A stretch of 64,000 nucleotides of DNA from Halobellus sp. MBLA0158 (GTDB lineage Archaea; Halobacteriota; Halobacteria; Halobacteriales; Haloferacaceae). Position 1 is the stretch's first letter, and each line of letters starts with the position of its first letter. Below the pieces are notes generated by a model, which was not told the origin of the DNA, ran no database searches, and worked only from the letters and a program-made list of their open reading frames with translations. A program made the translations under genes and the position numbers. Location of the stretch: contig NZ_JBGNYA010000001.1 in assembly GCF_041477585.1 (NCBI RefSeq), forward strand, positions 1,798,001-1,862,000, given 5' to 3'. Shown here in pieces: positions 43,612-52,064 of this stretch.

Positions 43612-43633
43612 CAAAATATTGTTTTGCTTTTTG
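43612..43633 (+). terminator. Hairpin plus T-tract after the DUF6065-like gene
   Basis: CAAAA-tattg-TTTTG is followed by ctttttg. Oligo-T is the usual archaeal termination signal. It separates the first two genes from the TctCBA set, which has its own TATA-rich promoter at 43675-43715. Confidence 0.5.
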
Positions 43634-43723
43634 TAACTATTATTTCTCTATAGACATAACCAATATTGAGGGACTTATATACCACCCAAACATTTATTTA
43701 CATATATTTTAACACAATAGGTG

Positions 43724-44791
43724 ATGTCACGAAGTAGCAGACGTAAGTTTCTAGCATCGGTTGCCACCACCAGCGTCGCCGGCGTCGCCGGCTGTTCAGG
43801 AGGAGGTTCCGATGGTGGAGGGGGCTCCACGGATAGCGGCTCTATGGATAGTGGCTCGGGCGGAAGCACCGAAGCGAGCGGTGGGAGCAGCAGCGAGTTC
43901 CCCGACCAGCGGATCCGGGCGATCATCCCGTTCGGCCAGGGTGGCGGTACCGATATTTACGCCCGGAAGGTCTGGACGAAGGCGGCCGATATCGCAGGAG
44001 TCCCGGTCCAGTTCGAAAACATCACCGGCGCTGGAGGTATGCGCGGTGGCATCGAGCTCTACAACGCCGAGCCAGACGGTTACAGCGTCGCGCCGATGAA
44101 TACTCCCGAGGTGACGACGACGCTCGTTGACCAGACGGAGTTCAAACTCTCCGAATTCCGGGGGATCGCGTCTCACGCAACGACGGCGATGGTTGTGATC
44201 ACGAACACCGAACACAACGTCGAGAACTTCGAGGACTTCGCAGGGCGCTACGAGTCTGGAGAATTCGAATCCATCGGCGGGATGTCACCAGGAAGCCCGA
44301 CGCACCTGATCGCCCTGCTATTCAAGAACGACTTCGAGATTCCGTGGGAGAACTACGTTCCCTACGACGGGTCGGGGCCAGTCGGACAGGCAGTGGCGAG
44401 TGGGGAATTGCCCGCGGGGATCGTCACGGAGACAACTGCGCAGAGCATCGAGGATACAGGCAACATCGACGTAGTCGCGGCACTGACGTCAGAGGGCAGC
44501 GCTGTTTTCCCTGATCTCGAACCTCACACGGAGTATGGTTACCCCAACATCGACTACGCCGGCCAGATTGGACGGTTCTTCCTCACCGCGCCGGAGACAC
44601 CCGATGAACGCGTGCAGAAGCTCGCTGATCTCGTCGAACAGGCGATTAACTCGGACGAGCTCCAGAGTTGGTCTGAGGAAACTGGGAACCCCCTCCGGTT
44701 TATCGGCGGGCCGCAGTACGTTGATGACCTCATCAAACAGGCCTACGAGGAGATTCCGGAGAAGGTCGACATTGAACAGTTACGGGGATAA
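43724..44791 (+). CDS. TctC-type (Bug) solute-binding Tat lipoprotein
   Basis: A 355-residue lipoprotein. SRSSRRKFLASVATTSVAGVAG ends in a lipobox Cys, and a Gly/Ser linker follows. The mature part has IRAIIPFGQGGGTDIYARKVW, ENITGAGGMRGGIELYNAEPDGY and NTPEVTTTL, all typical of Bug-type receptors of tripartite tricarboxylate transporters. These bind carboxylates such as citrate, succinate or aromatic acids by water-mediated contacts. A leaderless start is likely: TATA-like tttattta (43692-43699) is 27 nt before ATG 43724. Order C-B-A with the next two genes. Confidence 0.92.
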   Translation: MSRSSRRKFLASVATTSVAGVAGCSGGGSDGGGGSTDSGSMDSGSGGSTEASGGSSSEFPDQRIRAIIPFGQGGGTDIYARKVWTKAADIAGVPVQFENITGAGGMRGGIELYNAEPDGYSVAPMNTPEVTTTLVDQTEFKLSEFRGIASHATTAMVVITNTEHNVENFEDFAGRYESGEFESIGGMSPGSPTHLIALLFKNDFEIPWENYVPYDGSGPVGQAVASGELPAGIVTETTAQSIEDTGNIDVVAALTSEGSAVFPDLEPHTEYGYPNIDYAGQIGRFFLTAPETPDERVQKLADLVEQAINSDELQSWSEETGNPLRFIGGPQYVDDLIKQAYEEIPEKVDIEQLRG

Positions 44792-44883
44792 GATGAGAGG
44801 ATTGGCTCATACCTACACCGTTCGGACGACGGCACCGAGGAGAGAATAACCGGTACGAAGATCGTTCACGACACATTATCAAT

Positions 44884-45471
44884 ATGGGAAAATCAGACAG
44901 TCTCTCACGTGCGTCGTCGCGGGTGAACTCCGAGCAGGTGATGCTGATGATTATGCTCCTCGTCGCTGGGTATATGTTCATCGGCTCCTACGATTTCAGC
45001 TGGGCGGCTGCCTTCTTTCCACGGTTTATGGCGGCGATGACCATTATTGGTGCGTCGCTCCTACTGTTCCGAAATTATCTTCCCGGCTTCCTTCAGCAGT
45101 ACGTTACGACTTCTGTGAGCATTGTCAACGAGGACGTCCGCGCGGAGTCGACCGAAGAGATCGCAGAGGAGGCCGCGCAACGAGCAAAGGCAGAGCAGGC
45201 AGAAGCGGAGCCGTCTGAGGACCTGCTTTGGGGTTCGAACCCCGGTCTCATCACAGTGCTGTTGATGGCCGGGTACATCCTTGCGTCCTTCTTGGTAGGT
45301 ATGCTGTGGATGACCCCTGTGTTCGTCTTCGCCTATCTCGTCTGGTTCCGCGTTCGCTTGAGCTACGCGGCGATCTTATCCGCGGTGTCGTTCGTACTCG
45401 CGTATACCTTTATGACCGTCCTGCTGCTCGATATCGATGGCGGGATACTCTTTGAGGGAGGGCTGCTGTGA
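44884..45471 (+). CDS. TctB-type small permease subunit
   Basis: A 195-residue protein with four hydrophobic segments (about 18-36, 42-58, 118-139, 150-172) and an acidic cytoplasmic stretch with EEIAEEAAQRAKAEQAEAEPSEDL between helices two and three. This is the DUF1468/TctB layout. It forms the membrane part with TctA. The stop overlaps the next start by 4 nt (GTGA). Confidence 0.88.
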   Translation: MGKSDSLSRASSRVNSEQVMLMIMLLVAGYMFIGSYDFSWAAAFFPRFMAAMTIIGASLLLFRNYLPGFLQQYVTTSVSIVNEDVRAESTEEIAEEAAQRAKAEQAEAEPSEDLLWGSNPGLITVLLMAGYILASFLVGMLWMTPVFVFAYLVWFRVRLSYAAILSAVSFVLAYTFMTVLLLDIDGGILFEGGLL

Positions 45472-46964
45472 TCGAAGTCGCTCCACTCATACGAGCGTTC
45501 GACATCGTCACTAGTTGGCCCACTATCGGTTGGATCCTGTTCGGTCTCCTGTTCGGGACCGTGATCGGGATGATACCCGGACTCGGCCCGAATCTTGGGA
45601 TGGCGGTCGTCCTTCCGCTCACTATCAAGATCGACGGTATCTCCGCCGTTCTGCTGCTCATCAGTATCTACAGCGGGGCGATGTACGGAGGCAGCGTCGC
45701 AGCCATCCTTATCAACGCGCCGGGGACCGCCGCAGCGGCCGCGACAACGTTCGACGGATATCCGATGTCGAGACAGGGAAGAGCCCGCGACGCCCTGTCA
45801 ATATCTGCAATCTCCTCAGCGTTCGGCGGGGCGTTCACGATTTTGCTCCTCATCTTCCTTTCTCCCCTGTTGGTGTTCATCGTCCTGCTCTTCGGCTCTC
45901 CTGAGTACTTCCTGATCGCAATCCTCGGGCTGGCGCTGATAACGATAGTCGCCGAAGGGTCGATGGTTAAGGGGTTGACTGCCGGCGCGTTCGGACTACT
46001 CTTGACGAGTATCGGACTCCCTGTGATGACCGCCGAACCCCGCTACACACTCGGGCTCTACGAGCTGTACAATGGCATTCACTTCGTCGTCGCCCTCATC
46101 GGCGTGTTCGCCATCGGCGAGATGATCAAACTTGCCAACGAACAGGAGGGGAAAATCGCTCAGGGTGACATAGAAGTCGAGGGTAGCGTCCTCACCGGCG
46201 CGAAGGAGGTAATCTACAACCCGGTTACGACAATCAAATCGGCGCTCATCGGTGGTCTAATTGGCGCCATTCCGGGAGCGGGCGCCTCCATCTCGAATTT
46301 CATCTCCTACGGGGAGGCAATGCGGTCGAATAACGAGGAGGGCACGTTCGGAAACGGGGATCCGAAAGGCGTCATCGCTTCGGAGGCAGCCAACAACGGA
46401 ACTGTCTCGGGGTCTCTCATCCCGACGTTGTCGTTCGGGATTCCGGGTAGTGGTTCGATGGCCGTGCTGCTCGGCGGTCTCCTTATGCACGGCATTAGGC
46501 CCGGCCCAGACCTGTTCACGACAAACCTGTACGTGACTCAGAGCATCTTCCTCGCGCTTCTGCTAGGCAACATCGTTATCCTCGTCGCGGGAGTACTGCT
46601 GTTCACCCGAGCGGGGATCATCACCCGTATCGACACCACATACATCATTCCCCTCGTGATCATCTTCGCCGTGCTGGGGTCATTCAGCCTGCGCGGCAAC
46701 TGGTTCGACGTCCTCTCGGTGTTCGCGTTCGGTGTCCTCGGATTCTATATGAGTAAACACGATTACTCAATCATCGCGCTCGTATTGGGAATTGTCCTCG
46801 GGACGATCGTTGAGGAGAACCTATACCGGTCGATGCAACTGAGCGGGGACATACCTGTCTTCTTCACACGTCCGCTCTCGATCGTCTTGATCGTCGCGAT
46901 TCTCGCGATTCTCTTCGCCCCCGTGATCAAAAACCGGTGGGGGCGAAGAGAGGCGACGTCCTGA
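45468..46964 (+). CDS. TctA-type large permease subunit
   Basis: A 498-residue permease with about twelve helices and the two hallmark glycine/proline motifs: GTVIGMIPGLGPNLGMAVVLPL near residue 28 and GGLIGAIPGAGASISNFISYGEA near residue 258, then PTLSFGIPGSGSMAVLLGGL. It starts with GTG. Together with TctB and TctC it makes a complete secondary, binding-protein-dependent uptake system for a carboxylate. Confidence 0.94.
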   Translation: MIEVAPLIRAFDIVTSWPTIGWILFGLLFGTVIGMIPGLGPNLGMAVVLPLTIKIDGISAVLLLISIYSGAMYGGSVAAILINAPGTAAAAATTFDGYPMSRQGRARDALSISAISSAFGGAFTILLLIFLSPLLVFIVLLFGSPEYFLIAILGLALITIVAEGSMVKGLTAGAFGLLLTSIGLPVMTAEPRYTLGLYELYNGIHFVVALIGVFAIGEMIKLANEQEGKIAQGDIEVEGSVLTGAKEVIYNPVTTIKSALIGGLIGAIPGAGASISNFISYGEAMRSNNEEGTFGNGDPKGVIASEAANNGTVSGSLIPTLSFGIPGSGSMAVLLGGLLMHGIRPGPDLFTTNLYVTQSIFLALLLGNIVILVAGVLLFTRAGIITRIDTTYIIPLVIIFAVLGSFSLRGNWFDVLSVFAFGVLGFYMSKHDYSIIALVLGIVLGTIVEENLYRSMQLSGDIPVFFTRPLSIVLIVAILAILFAPVIKNRWGRREATS

Positions 46965-47062
46965 GGCGACCCCCTCAGTGGGATGTCAACCGGGGCATCT
47001 TGCTCGCGACCACCTCAAAAAGGAAAATTTAACATAATTTACCGTTACTGTTAAGCGGTCCT

Positions 47063-47074
47063 GTACTGCAGTAC
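47063..47074 (+). promoter_or_regulatory. Perfect palindrome just before the M29/NicX-like gene
   Basis: GTACTGCAGTAC ends 4 nt before the ATG at 47079. A TATA-like tttaacataattta lies at 47029-47042. The palindrome therefore overlaps the expected transcription start and could be a repressor site. Confidence 0.5.
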
Positions 47075-47078
47075 GGAT

Positions 47079-48050
47079 ATGGCATTAGTCGAGGAAATCG
47101 ATGGAGCAGCGACTATCGTCGAGACGTGTGCTGGAGTCAAGCCGGGAGAACAAGTCCTGATTGTCGGAGACTGGCGAACCGCAGACACCACGGAACGGCT
47201 CGCAACAGCGGCCGCCGGCGCCGGCGCTGATCCCACCGTCACGCTGATGGACATTCTGGACGAGGATGGGAACGAACCGCCTGAGACGGTCGCCGCAGCG
47301 ATGCTCGAAGCCGACGTAATTATGCTGGTGCCGACGCGGGCGATCGCTCACTCGGCATCTGTGAAACGTGCCCTTGAGAACGACGCCCGCGTCCTCGCGA
47401 TGGGACAGCTCTCCCCCGAAACGCTGGTCAACGACGGTTTGAAGATCGACTTCCACGAGGCGGCGACAGAGTGTGAGGCGATTGCTCGTCGGTTTACTGA
47501 GTCCGAGTCAGCGCGAGTCGTTGACGAGGGGACCGATCTGACGTTCGATCTGAGCGGCCGTGATGGGAACGCGTTCACGAGTCTCGTGGAGAACCCTGGT
47601 GAGTTCACGACCGCATACGCGACCGAGGCAAACGTGACGCCCTCGCCGATTGGGACTAATGGCCGGGCTGTCTTCGACGGTTCAATACCTAATCTTGGGA
47701 TTGGACGGCTAGATGAAGCGCTAACCATCAAGGTCGAAGACGGTACAGTGACCGAACTGGAGGGCGGTGATGCTGCCCGAAAGGTGAAACGGACCTGGAA
47801 TAAATACGACGATCCGGCGGTCCGGACCGTGGCCGAGTTGGCGGTCGGAACGAACCCGGGCCTCACCGAATTTACCGGTGGTGTAATCAATGATCACGGT
47901 GTCTATGGTACCGTCCACGTGGGGCTGGGAACAAGCAGCAACATCGGCGGCGAGACTCGCACACCCCTTCACTTCGACATCACGATGGACGATGCTTCGT
48001 TGTATCTCGATGGCGAGCTAGTGGTGGAGGATCGCGAGATCCTGCTCTGA
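47079..48050 (+). CDS. Aminopeptidase M29/NicX-like metalloenzyme
   Basis: A 323-residue protein. ETCAGVKPGEQVLIVGDWRTAD at the start and ELAVGTNPGLTEFTGGVINDHGVYGTVHVGLG, TPLHFDITMD near the end follow COG2309 (M29 aminopeptidases) and its relative NicX, the 2,5-dihydroxypyridine dioxygenase. His280, His298 and Asp300 fit the two-His-one-carboxylate iron set of NicX, and the protein is short like NicX. A ring-opening dioxygenase or a metallo-hydrolase are both possible. It lies between two uptake systems, so it probably acts on an imported compound. Confidence 0.7.
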   Translation: MALVEEIDGAATIVETCAGVKPGEQVLIVGDWRTADTTERLATAAAGAGADPTVTLMDILDEDGNEPPETVAAAMLEADVIMLVPTRAIAHSASVKRALENDARVLAMGQLSPETLVNDGLKIDFHEAATECEAIARRFTESESARVVDEGTDLTFDLSGRDGNAFTSLVENPGEFTTAYATEANVTPSPIGTNGRAVFDGSIPNLGIGRLDEALTIKVEDGTVTELEGGDAARKVKRTWNKYDDPAVRTVAELAVGTNPGLTEFTGGVINDHGVYGTVHVGLGTSSNIGGETRTPLHFDITMDDASLYLDGELVVEDREILL

Positions 48051-48116
48051 TCTACGGCAAGTTGTTCACGAAAGAACTGGCATAATTTATATACTATCGC
48101 TAATACCCTACGAGTG

Positions 48117-49142
48117 ATGGTACAATATATCACAGGCCGCCGGTCTTTCCTGAAGGCCGGCGCAGCGACGGGAACAATTGGACTAACTGGACTCGCCGGC
48201 TGTTCCAGCATCACGGGTGGCGGGACCACTGAACTCGGCCTCGCGTACACCGTTCCGGTCGAGAATCTGGGCTCGCTCTTCGCGATTCCCGAGATCCAAG
48301 ACGAACTGTCGAACCTAGGTTCCGCGTACGAACTCAGCGTCACGCGGAATGAGAGTACCCCCGACTCGCTGAACGCGATGGCGGCCGGCGAGGTCGATAT
48401 GGCGTTGCTCACGACGGTGAGTTACGCGTCGGCCGTGCGTCAGGAGGCTGTCCCCGGAAACATCTCGATGATCTCGACGGACTTCTGGGACGCCCACCCC
48501 GAGTGGTACGGATTCAAGATTTATGCCCACCCGGACACTGACATCTCCGAGATCTCTGACCTCGAAGGGAAGAACGTCGGCGTCAACGCCCAGGGGACGG
48601 GAACCCACGCCGTTCTACGGAAGGGGGCGCGACAGGCGGGCTTCGAGTACGGCAGCGACGCCCAGATCGTCGAACTGCCGTTCCCGACGTTCGTCTCGGC
48701 GATGAACGACGGCCGGATCGACGCAGGTATTTTCCCGGCACTGTTCGCCGTCGCGGCGCGATCCGAGGGCTTCAACGAGGTGTACTCGAGCCAGGACCTC
48801 TGGGATGAGGCGTACCCGTTCGCCTACACGGTCGCCTCGAACAACTCACTCGATCAGAAGGGCGATGCGATCGGTGCGTTCGGCGAGGATCTCGACGAAC
48901 TGGTCACGTACTGCTACGACAACCGCGACAGGGTTGTCTCGCTGGCCGCGGAGTACTTCGAGCTCCCGGAGGCCGTCGTTGACGGGTTCTTCCTCACGAA
49001 CCAGGACTACTACCGACAGGACATCACGATCGACTACGAGCGCCTCCAGTTCGCGATCGACGAACTCGTCAACCTTGGGTTCGTCGAGGAAAGCTTCGAC
49101 GTCCAGCAGTACGCGACCAACGAATACGTTCCCTCGAACTGA
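48117..49142 (+). CDS. SsuA/THI5-like ABC solute-binding Tat lipoprotein
   Basis: A 341-residue lipoprotein: GRRSFLKAGAATGTIGLTGLAGC is a twin-arginine signal with a lipobox. The rest has the NMT1/THI5-like periplasmic fold with NAMAAGEVDMALLTTVSYASAVRQ and ISDLEGKNVGVNAQGTGTHAVLRKGA. Such proteins deliver sulfonates, nitrate, pyrimidines or aromatic acids to NitT/TauT transporters. The matching permeases and ATPase have no binding protein of their own and lie at 52.8-55.2 kb on the other strand, so this is the likely partner. TATA-like taatttatat lies about 28 nt upstream. Confidence 0.85.
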   Translation: MVQYITGRRSFLKAGAATGTIGLTGLAGCSSITGGGTTELGLAYTVPVENLGSLFAIPEIQDELSNLGSAYELSVTRNESTPDSLNAMAAGEVDMALLTTVSYASAVRQEAVPGNISMISTDFWDAHPEWYGFKIYAHPDTDISEISDLEGKNVGVNAQGTGTHAVLRKGARQAGFEYGSDAQIVELPFPTFVSAMNDGRIDAGIFPALFAVAARSEGFNEVYSSQDLWDEAYPFAYTVASNNSLDQKGDAIGAFGEDLDELVTYCYDNRDRVVSLAAEYFELPEAVVDGFFLTNQDYYRQDITIDYERLQFAIDELVNLGFVEESFDVQQYATNEYVPSN

Positions 49143-49379
49143 GTTCCGGTTCGACGGTCGGAGCGGCCATCCCGCGGCGTGAGCCGCACTCGCAGCCGCG
49201 GACGCCGCGAGCCGGTCCCGGATCGTCGCGAGGCGCTGTCGGCGAACGAACGCATCACGCGGGAACGCAGAGGCACCCCAGACACCCCCGCGTGATCGGC
49301 TTTCGGCCGAAAATCCACCCCCGGCGGTCGACCGCTGACCACCGGCCGCCACCCACGCTTTCTCGCTGTCGCTCCGGCG
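49143..49379. other. GC-rich gap between convergent genes
   Basis: No gene, RNA or clear repeat is seen in this 237-nt space between the binding-protein gene and the dehydrogenase gene. The GC content returns to the genome norm here, unlike the stretch just before it. Confidence 0.4.
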
Positions 49380-50387
49380 TCAGGGTAGGTCTGCCCGCAC
49401 CGACTCGTAGGCCCGCCGGAGTTCCGCCGACTCGTCGTCTGCGAGGTCCCACTCGTGGATCGCCGCGACGCCGTCGGCATCGAGGTCGACCGGGACGCCG
49501 AGGGAGACGTCTTCGAAGCCGTATTCGCCGTCGAGCGGCGTCGACAGACAGAACGTCCAGTCGTCGCCCGCGGGCTCGACGCCCGCCGGCGTTCCGTCTA
49601 TCGGGACGTCGTCGTCCGCGGCGGCCATCGCGCGGACCACCCGCGAGACGCCCGCGCTCGTCACCCACCGCGACGTCTCGTCGACGCCGCGCTCCTCGGC
49701 GATGTCGAACGGGATGTCGCGGACGTACTCCATCAGCTCTGTTCGCTCGGACTCGGTGACGTCGAGCGGGTCGCCGTCGACGCGAGCCCGGCTGAAGACT
49801 GGGACCATATGCTCGCCGTGTTCGCCCATCATCGGGCAGTAGACGTCGTTCCGGTGACCGTCGACGAGGTCGGCGATGCCGTCGACCATCCGGGCGGTCT
49901 CCGAGAGCGAGTAGCCGATGAAACACCGCCGCGGCCACTCCAACAGGGTATAAAAGTGGTAGACGAGCCGGTCGATCGGGTTCGTCACCACCAACAGCGG
50001 CGTCGGATCCAGCGACTGGAGGTCCTCGGCGACGTCCCGGACGATCGAGAGGTTCCGCTCCAGTTCGGCCTCCCGAGCGCTCGGATCGGTGGCGTCGTCA
50101 GGCTGTGGCGCCGCCGCGTTGAAGACGAGCAGGTCCGGGTCCAGGGCCCCGAGTTCGTCGGGCGTCGCCGACCGGATCGTCCCCACGGACTCCGTGTCGT
50201 GGCCGGGCACGGCGCCCGGCGCGTGCGCGAAGTGGTAGCTCGCGTGTTCGATGTCGGTCCCGTGGGCCCACGCGGCTCCCTCGTTGATATCGACGAGCGA
50301 GACGTCGACGCTCGGGGCCAGCCCCGACAGCGTGTACGCCACGGTCGTCCCGATCGTGCTCGCGCCGCCGATGATCGCAACGTGCAT
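49380..50387 (-). CDS. Lactate/malate dehydrogenase superfamily protein
   Basis: A 335-residue protein. MHVAIIGGASTIGTTVAYTLSG is the NAD fold, TNPIDRL near 135 holds the conserved Asn, and GEHGEHMVPVFSR has catalytic His190. The substrate loop reads AAAPQPDDATDPSARE where malate dehydrogenases have two arginines, so the usual dicarboxylate binding is doubtful. The first glycine motif is GGASTIG instead of GAxGxxG. It is last in the minus-strand set after the amidohydrolase and Rieske genes. It may reduce or oxidise a nonstandard 2-hydroxy acid. Confidence 0.8.
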   Translation of the reverse strand: MHVAIIGGASTIGTTVAYTLSGLAPSVDVSLVDINEGAAWAHGTDIEHASYHFAHAPGAVPGHDTESVGTIRSATPDELGALDPDLLVFNAAAPQPDDATDPSAREAELERNLSIVRDVAEDLQSLDPTPLLVVTNPIDRLVYHFYTLLEWPRRCFIGYSLSETARMVDGIADLVDGHRNDVYCPMMGEHGEHMVPVFSRARVDGDPLDVTESERTELMEYVRDIPFDIAEERGVDETSRWVTSAGVSRVVRAMAAADDDVPIDGTPAGVEPAGDDWTFCLSTPLDGEYGFEDVSLGVPVDLDADGVAAIHEWDLADDESAELRRAYESVRADLP

Positions 50388-50458
50388 ATCCGAACCTTAC
50401 CGCTCGGACACAAGTAGATTGCCCCGGGGATTTCTGAAGTCCCCCGAACGCGCCCCGT

Positions 50459-50839
50459 TCAGTCGCCCTTATCGACGTAGACGATGCCGTCGTCGACGAC
50501 GACGTCGTAGGTGGGGACGCGGATGCGGTCGTCGCCGATGTGGATGCCGGTATCGAGTTCGAAGGACCAGCCGTGCCAGGGGCAGGAGATGATGTCCGTG
50601 TCGCTGTACTGTTGGTCGACGCGCTTGCCCGTGCCTTTGAATTCGCCGACCAGTTCTTTCTGAACGTTGCCCTTGCAGACGGGGCCGCCGTCGTGGGGGC
50701 ACTGATTGCGGATCGCGTAGAATTCTCCTTCTGCCCGGATGACGCCGACTTCCGCGCGACCGACCTGGACGATTTCCGCGTCGCCGTCCTCGAACTCCGA
50801 GGCGGGCCCGACCTCGACCAGATTCTCCGCATCACTCAT
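50459..50839 (-). CDS. Rieske-type 2Fe-2S ferredoxin
   Basis: A 126-residue single-domain Rieske protein. NQCPHDGGPV supplies Cys47 and His49 and ISCPWHGWSFEL supplies Cys86 and His89. The spacer is 36 residues instead of 15-17, so about 20 residues are inserted between the two halves of the cluster site. No signal or membrane part is present. Its ATG overlaps the amidohydrolase stop by 4 nt. Rieske ferredoxins usually feed ring-hydroxylating oxygenases, but no oxygenase subunit is nearby. Confidence 0.9.
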   Translation of the reverse strand: MSDAENLVEVGPASEFEDGDAEIVQVGRAEVGVIRAEGEFYAIRNQCPHDGGPVCKGNVQKELVGEFKGTGKRVDQQYSDTDIISCPWHGWSFELDTGIHIGDDRIRVPTYDVVVDDGIVYVDKGD

Positions 50840-51924
50840 ATCTCGAACACCTCCAGGGCGTTGCCGCCGAGGATGGCTCGACGCTCGTCGTCGTCGAGCA
50901 TCGGGAGTTCGTTGATGATCGAGGGGCTGTCGAAGTCCCAGTGGGGGTAATCGGAGGCATAGAGCAGGCGATCGGTGCCGATCATATCGAAGCACAGTTC
51001 CAAGAGATCGTTGCGCGCGGAGACTTCTAGTGGCTGAGTGCCGAAGTAGAAATCAGTGATGTACTCGCTGGGACGCGTATCCAAGAGCGGCGCTTCCTCG
51101 GGGCGCTTGAGATATTCTTCGTCCAGCCGGCTCACCAGGCCGGGAATATACGTAACGCCCGATTCCATGAAGACGATGTCGAGGTCAGGGTATTTCTCGG
51201 GGACGCCCTGGCAGGCGACGCTGACGATCTGGGACATATTCGATTCGAGGAAGCCGAGCGTGTGGGTCTCGATCATCTCCTGGTAGCCGGCGCGGACGTA
51301 CTCGTCGAGACCCGATCCGCCCGTGTGATAGACGACGGGGAAGTCCATCTCCTCGCAGCGCTCGTAGATCGGGTCGTACTTCCGATTGCCGAGCGGGGGG
51401 CTCGCGCCCGCGGTGACGAAACACGCGCCCACGTAGGCTTCCTCGTCTTCGACGCGCTCTAAGATGTCGAGGGAGGCTTCGACGTCGCCGTAGGGCATCG
51501 GGGCGAGGCCGTAGACGCCCTCGTCGGGGTCCAGGACCTCTTCGAGCATGTACTCGATGTAGCCTTTGGTGAACGCTTGGACGCGCTCGTCGTCGGCGGT
51601 GACCCCGCCCATCGCGAGGATGAGATGCGAGATCTGCAGGGAGACGTCGATGTCGAGGAAGTCCATTCCCTCGGTGACGCGCTCGGGGTCCTCGGGCTCT
51701 TCGGGGTAGTTCGAGTGTTCGCGCAAGACCTTCCCGTAGTTCTGCCGATCCCCCGTCGACGTCGGAAAGAACGAACTGAGGTTCTGCTTCACGCCGGCGT
51801 CGTCCCAGTTGCTGTTCTTGTACTTGGTGTACCAGGGCTCGGGCATGTACTCGGCGACTTCCTTGAACGAGTCCTGGTAGTGCCAGTCGCAGTCGACGAC
51901 GAGCTCCGACTCGGCGTCGATCAT
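50836..51924 (-). CDS. Amidohydrolase-2 family (ACMSD/decarboxylase-like) protein
   Basis: A 362-residue TIM-barrel protein of the PF04909 type. The N-terminal metal motif reads DCDWHYQD rather than HxH, VVYHTGG carries the middle His, and LLYASDYPHWDFDSP holds the late Asp and His, a strong hallmark. Members decarboxylate or hydrolyse ring-derived acids (ACMSD, gamma-resorcylate decarboxylase). It shares an operon with the Rieske gene, which supports a role in cyclic compound degradation. The upstream 140 nt up to the IS contains a TATA-like stretch on this strand, so the gene may have its own promoter. Confidence 0.85.
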   Translation of the reverse strand: MIDAESELVVDCDWHYQDSFKEVAEYMPEPWYTKYKNSNWDDAGVKQNLSSFFPTSTGDRQNYGKVLREHSNYPEEPEDPERVTEGMDFLDIDVSLQISHLILAMGGVTADDERVQAFTKGYIEYMLEEVLDPDEGVYGLAPMPYGDVEASLDILERVEDEEAYVGACFVTAGASPPLGNRKYDPIYERCEEMDFPVVYHTGGSGLDEYVRAGYQEMIETHTLGFLESNMSQIVSVACQGVPEKYPDLDIVFMESGVTYIPGLVSRLDEEYLKRPEEAPLLDTRPSEYITDFYFGTQPLEVSARNDLLELCFDMIGTDRLLYASDYPHWDFDSPSIINELPMLDDDERRAILGGNALEVFEI

Positions 51925-52064
51925 CGGTCTCCCTCCTGCTCACCTGCCGTCGCGCTCGCGACCGCTGGAGGGCGTTTCGACTCCGTCCGAACGTGCCTGG
52001 GTATGGCTGGCATACGGTCGTATCTTTGATGGACGACCATTTATGTTTTTGCGCTAGAATACGG

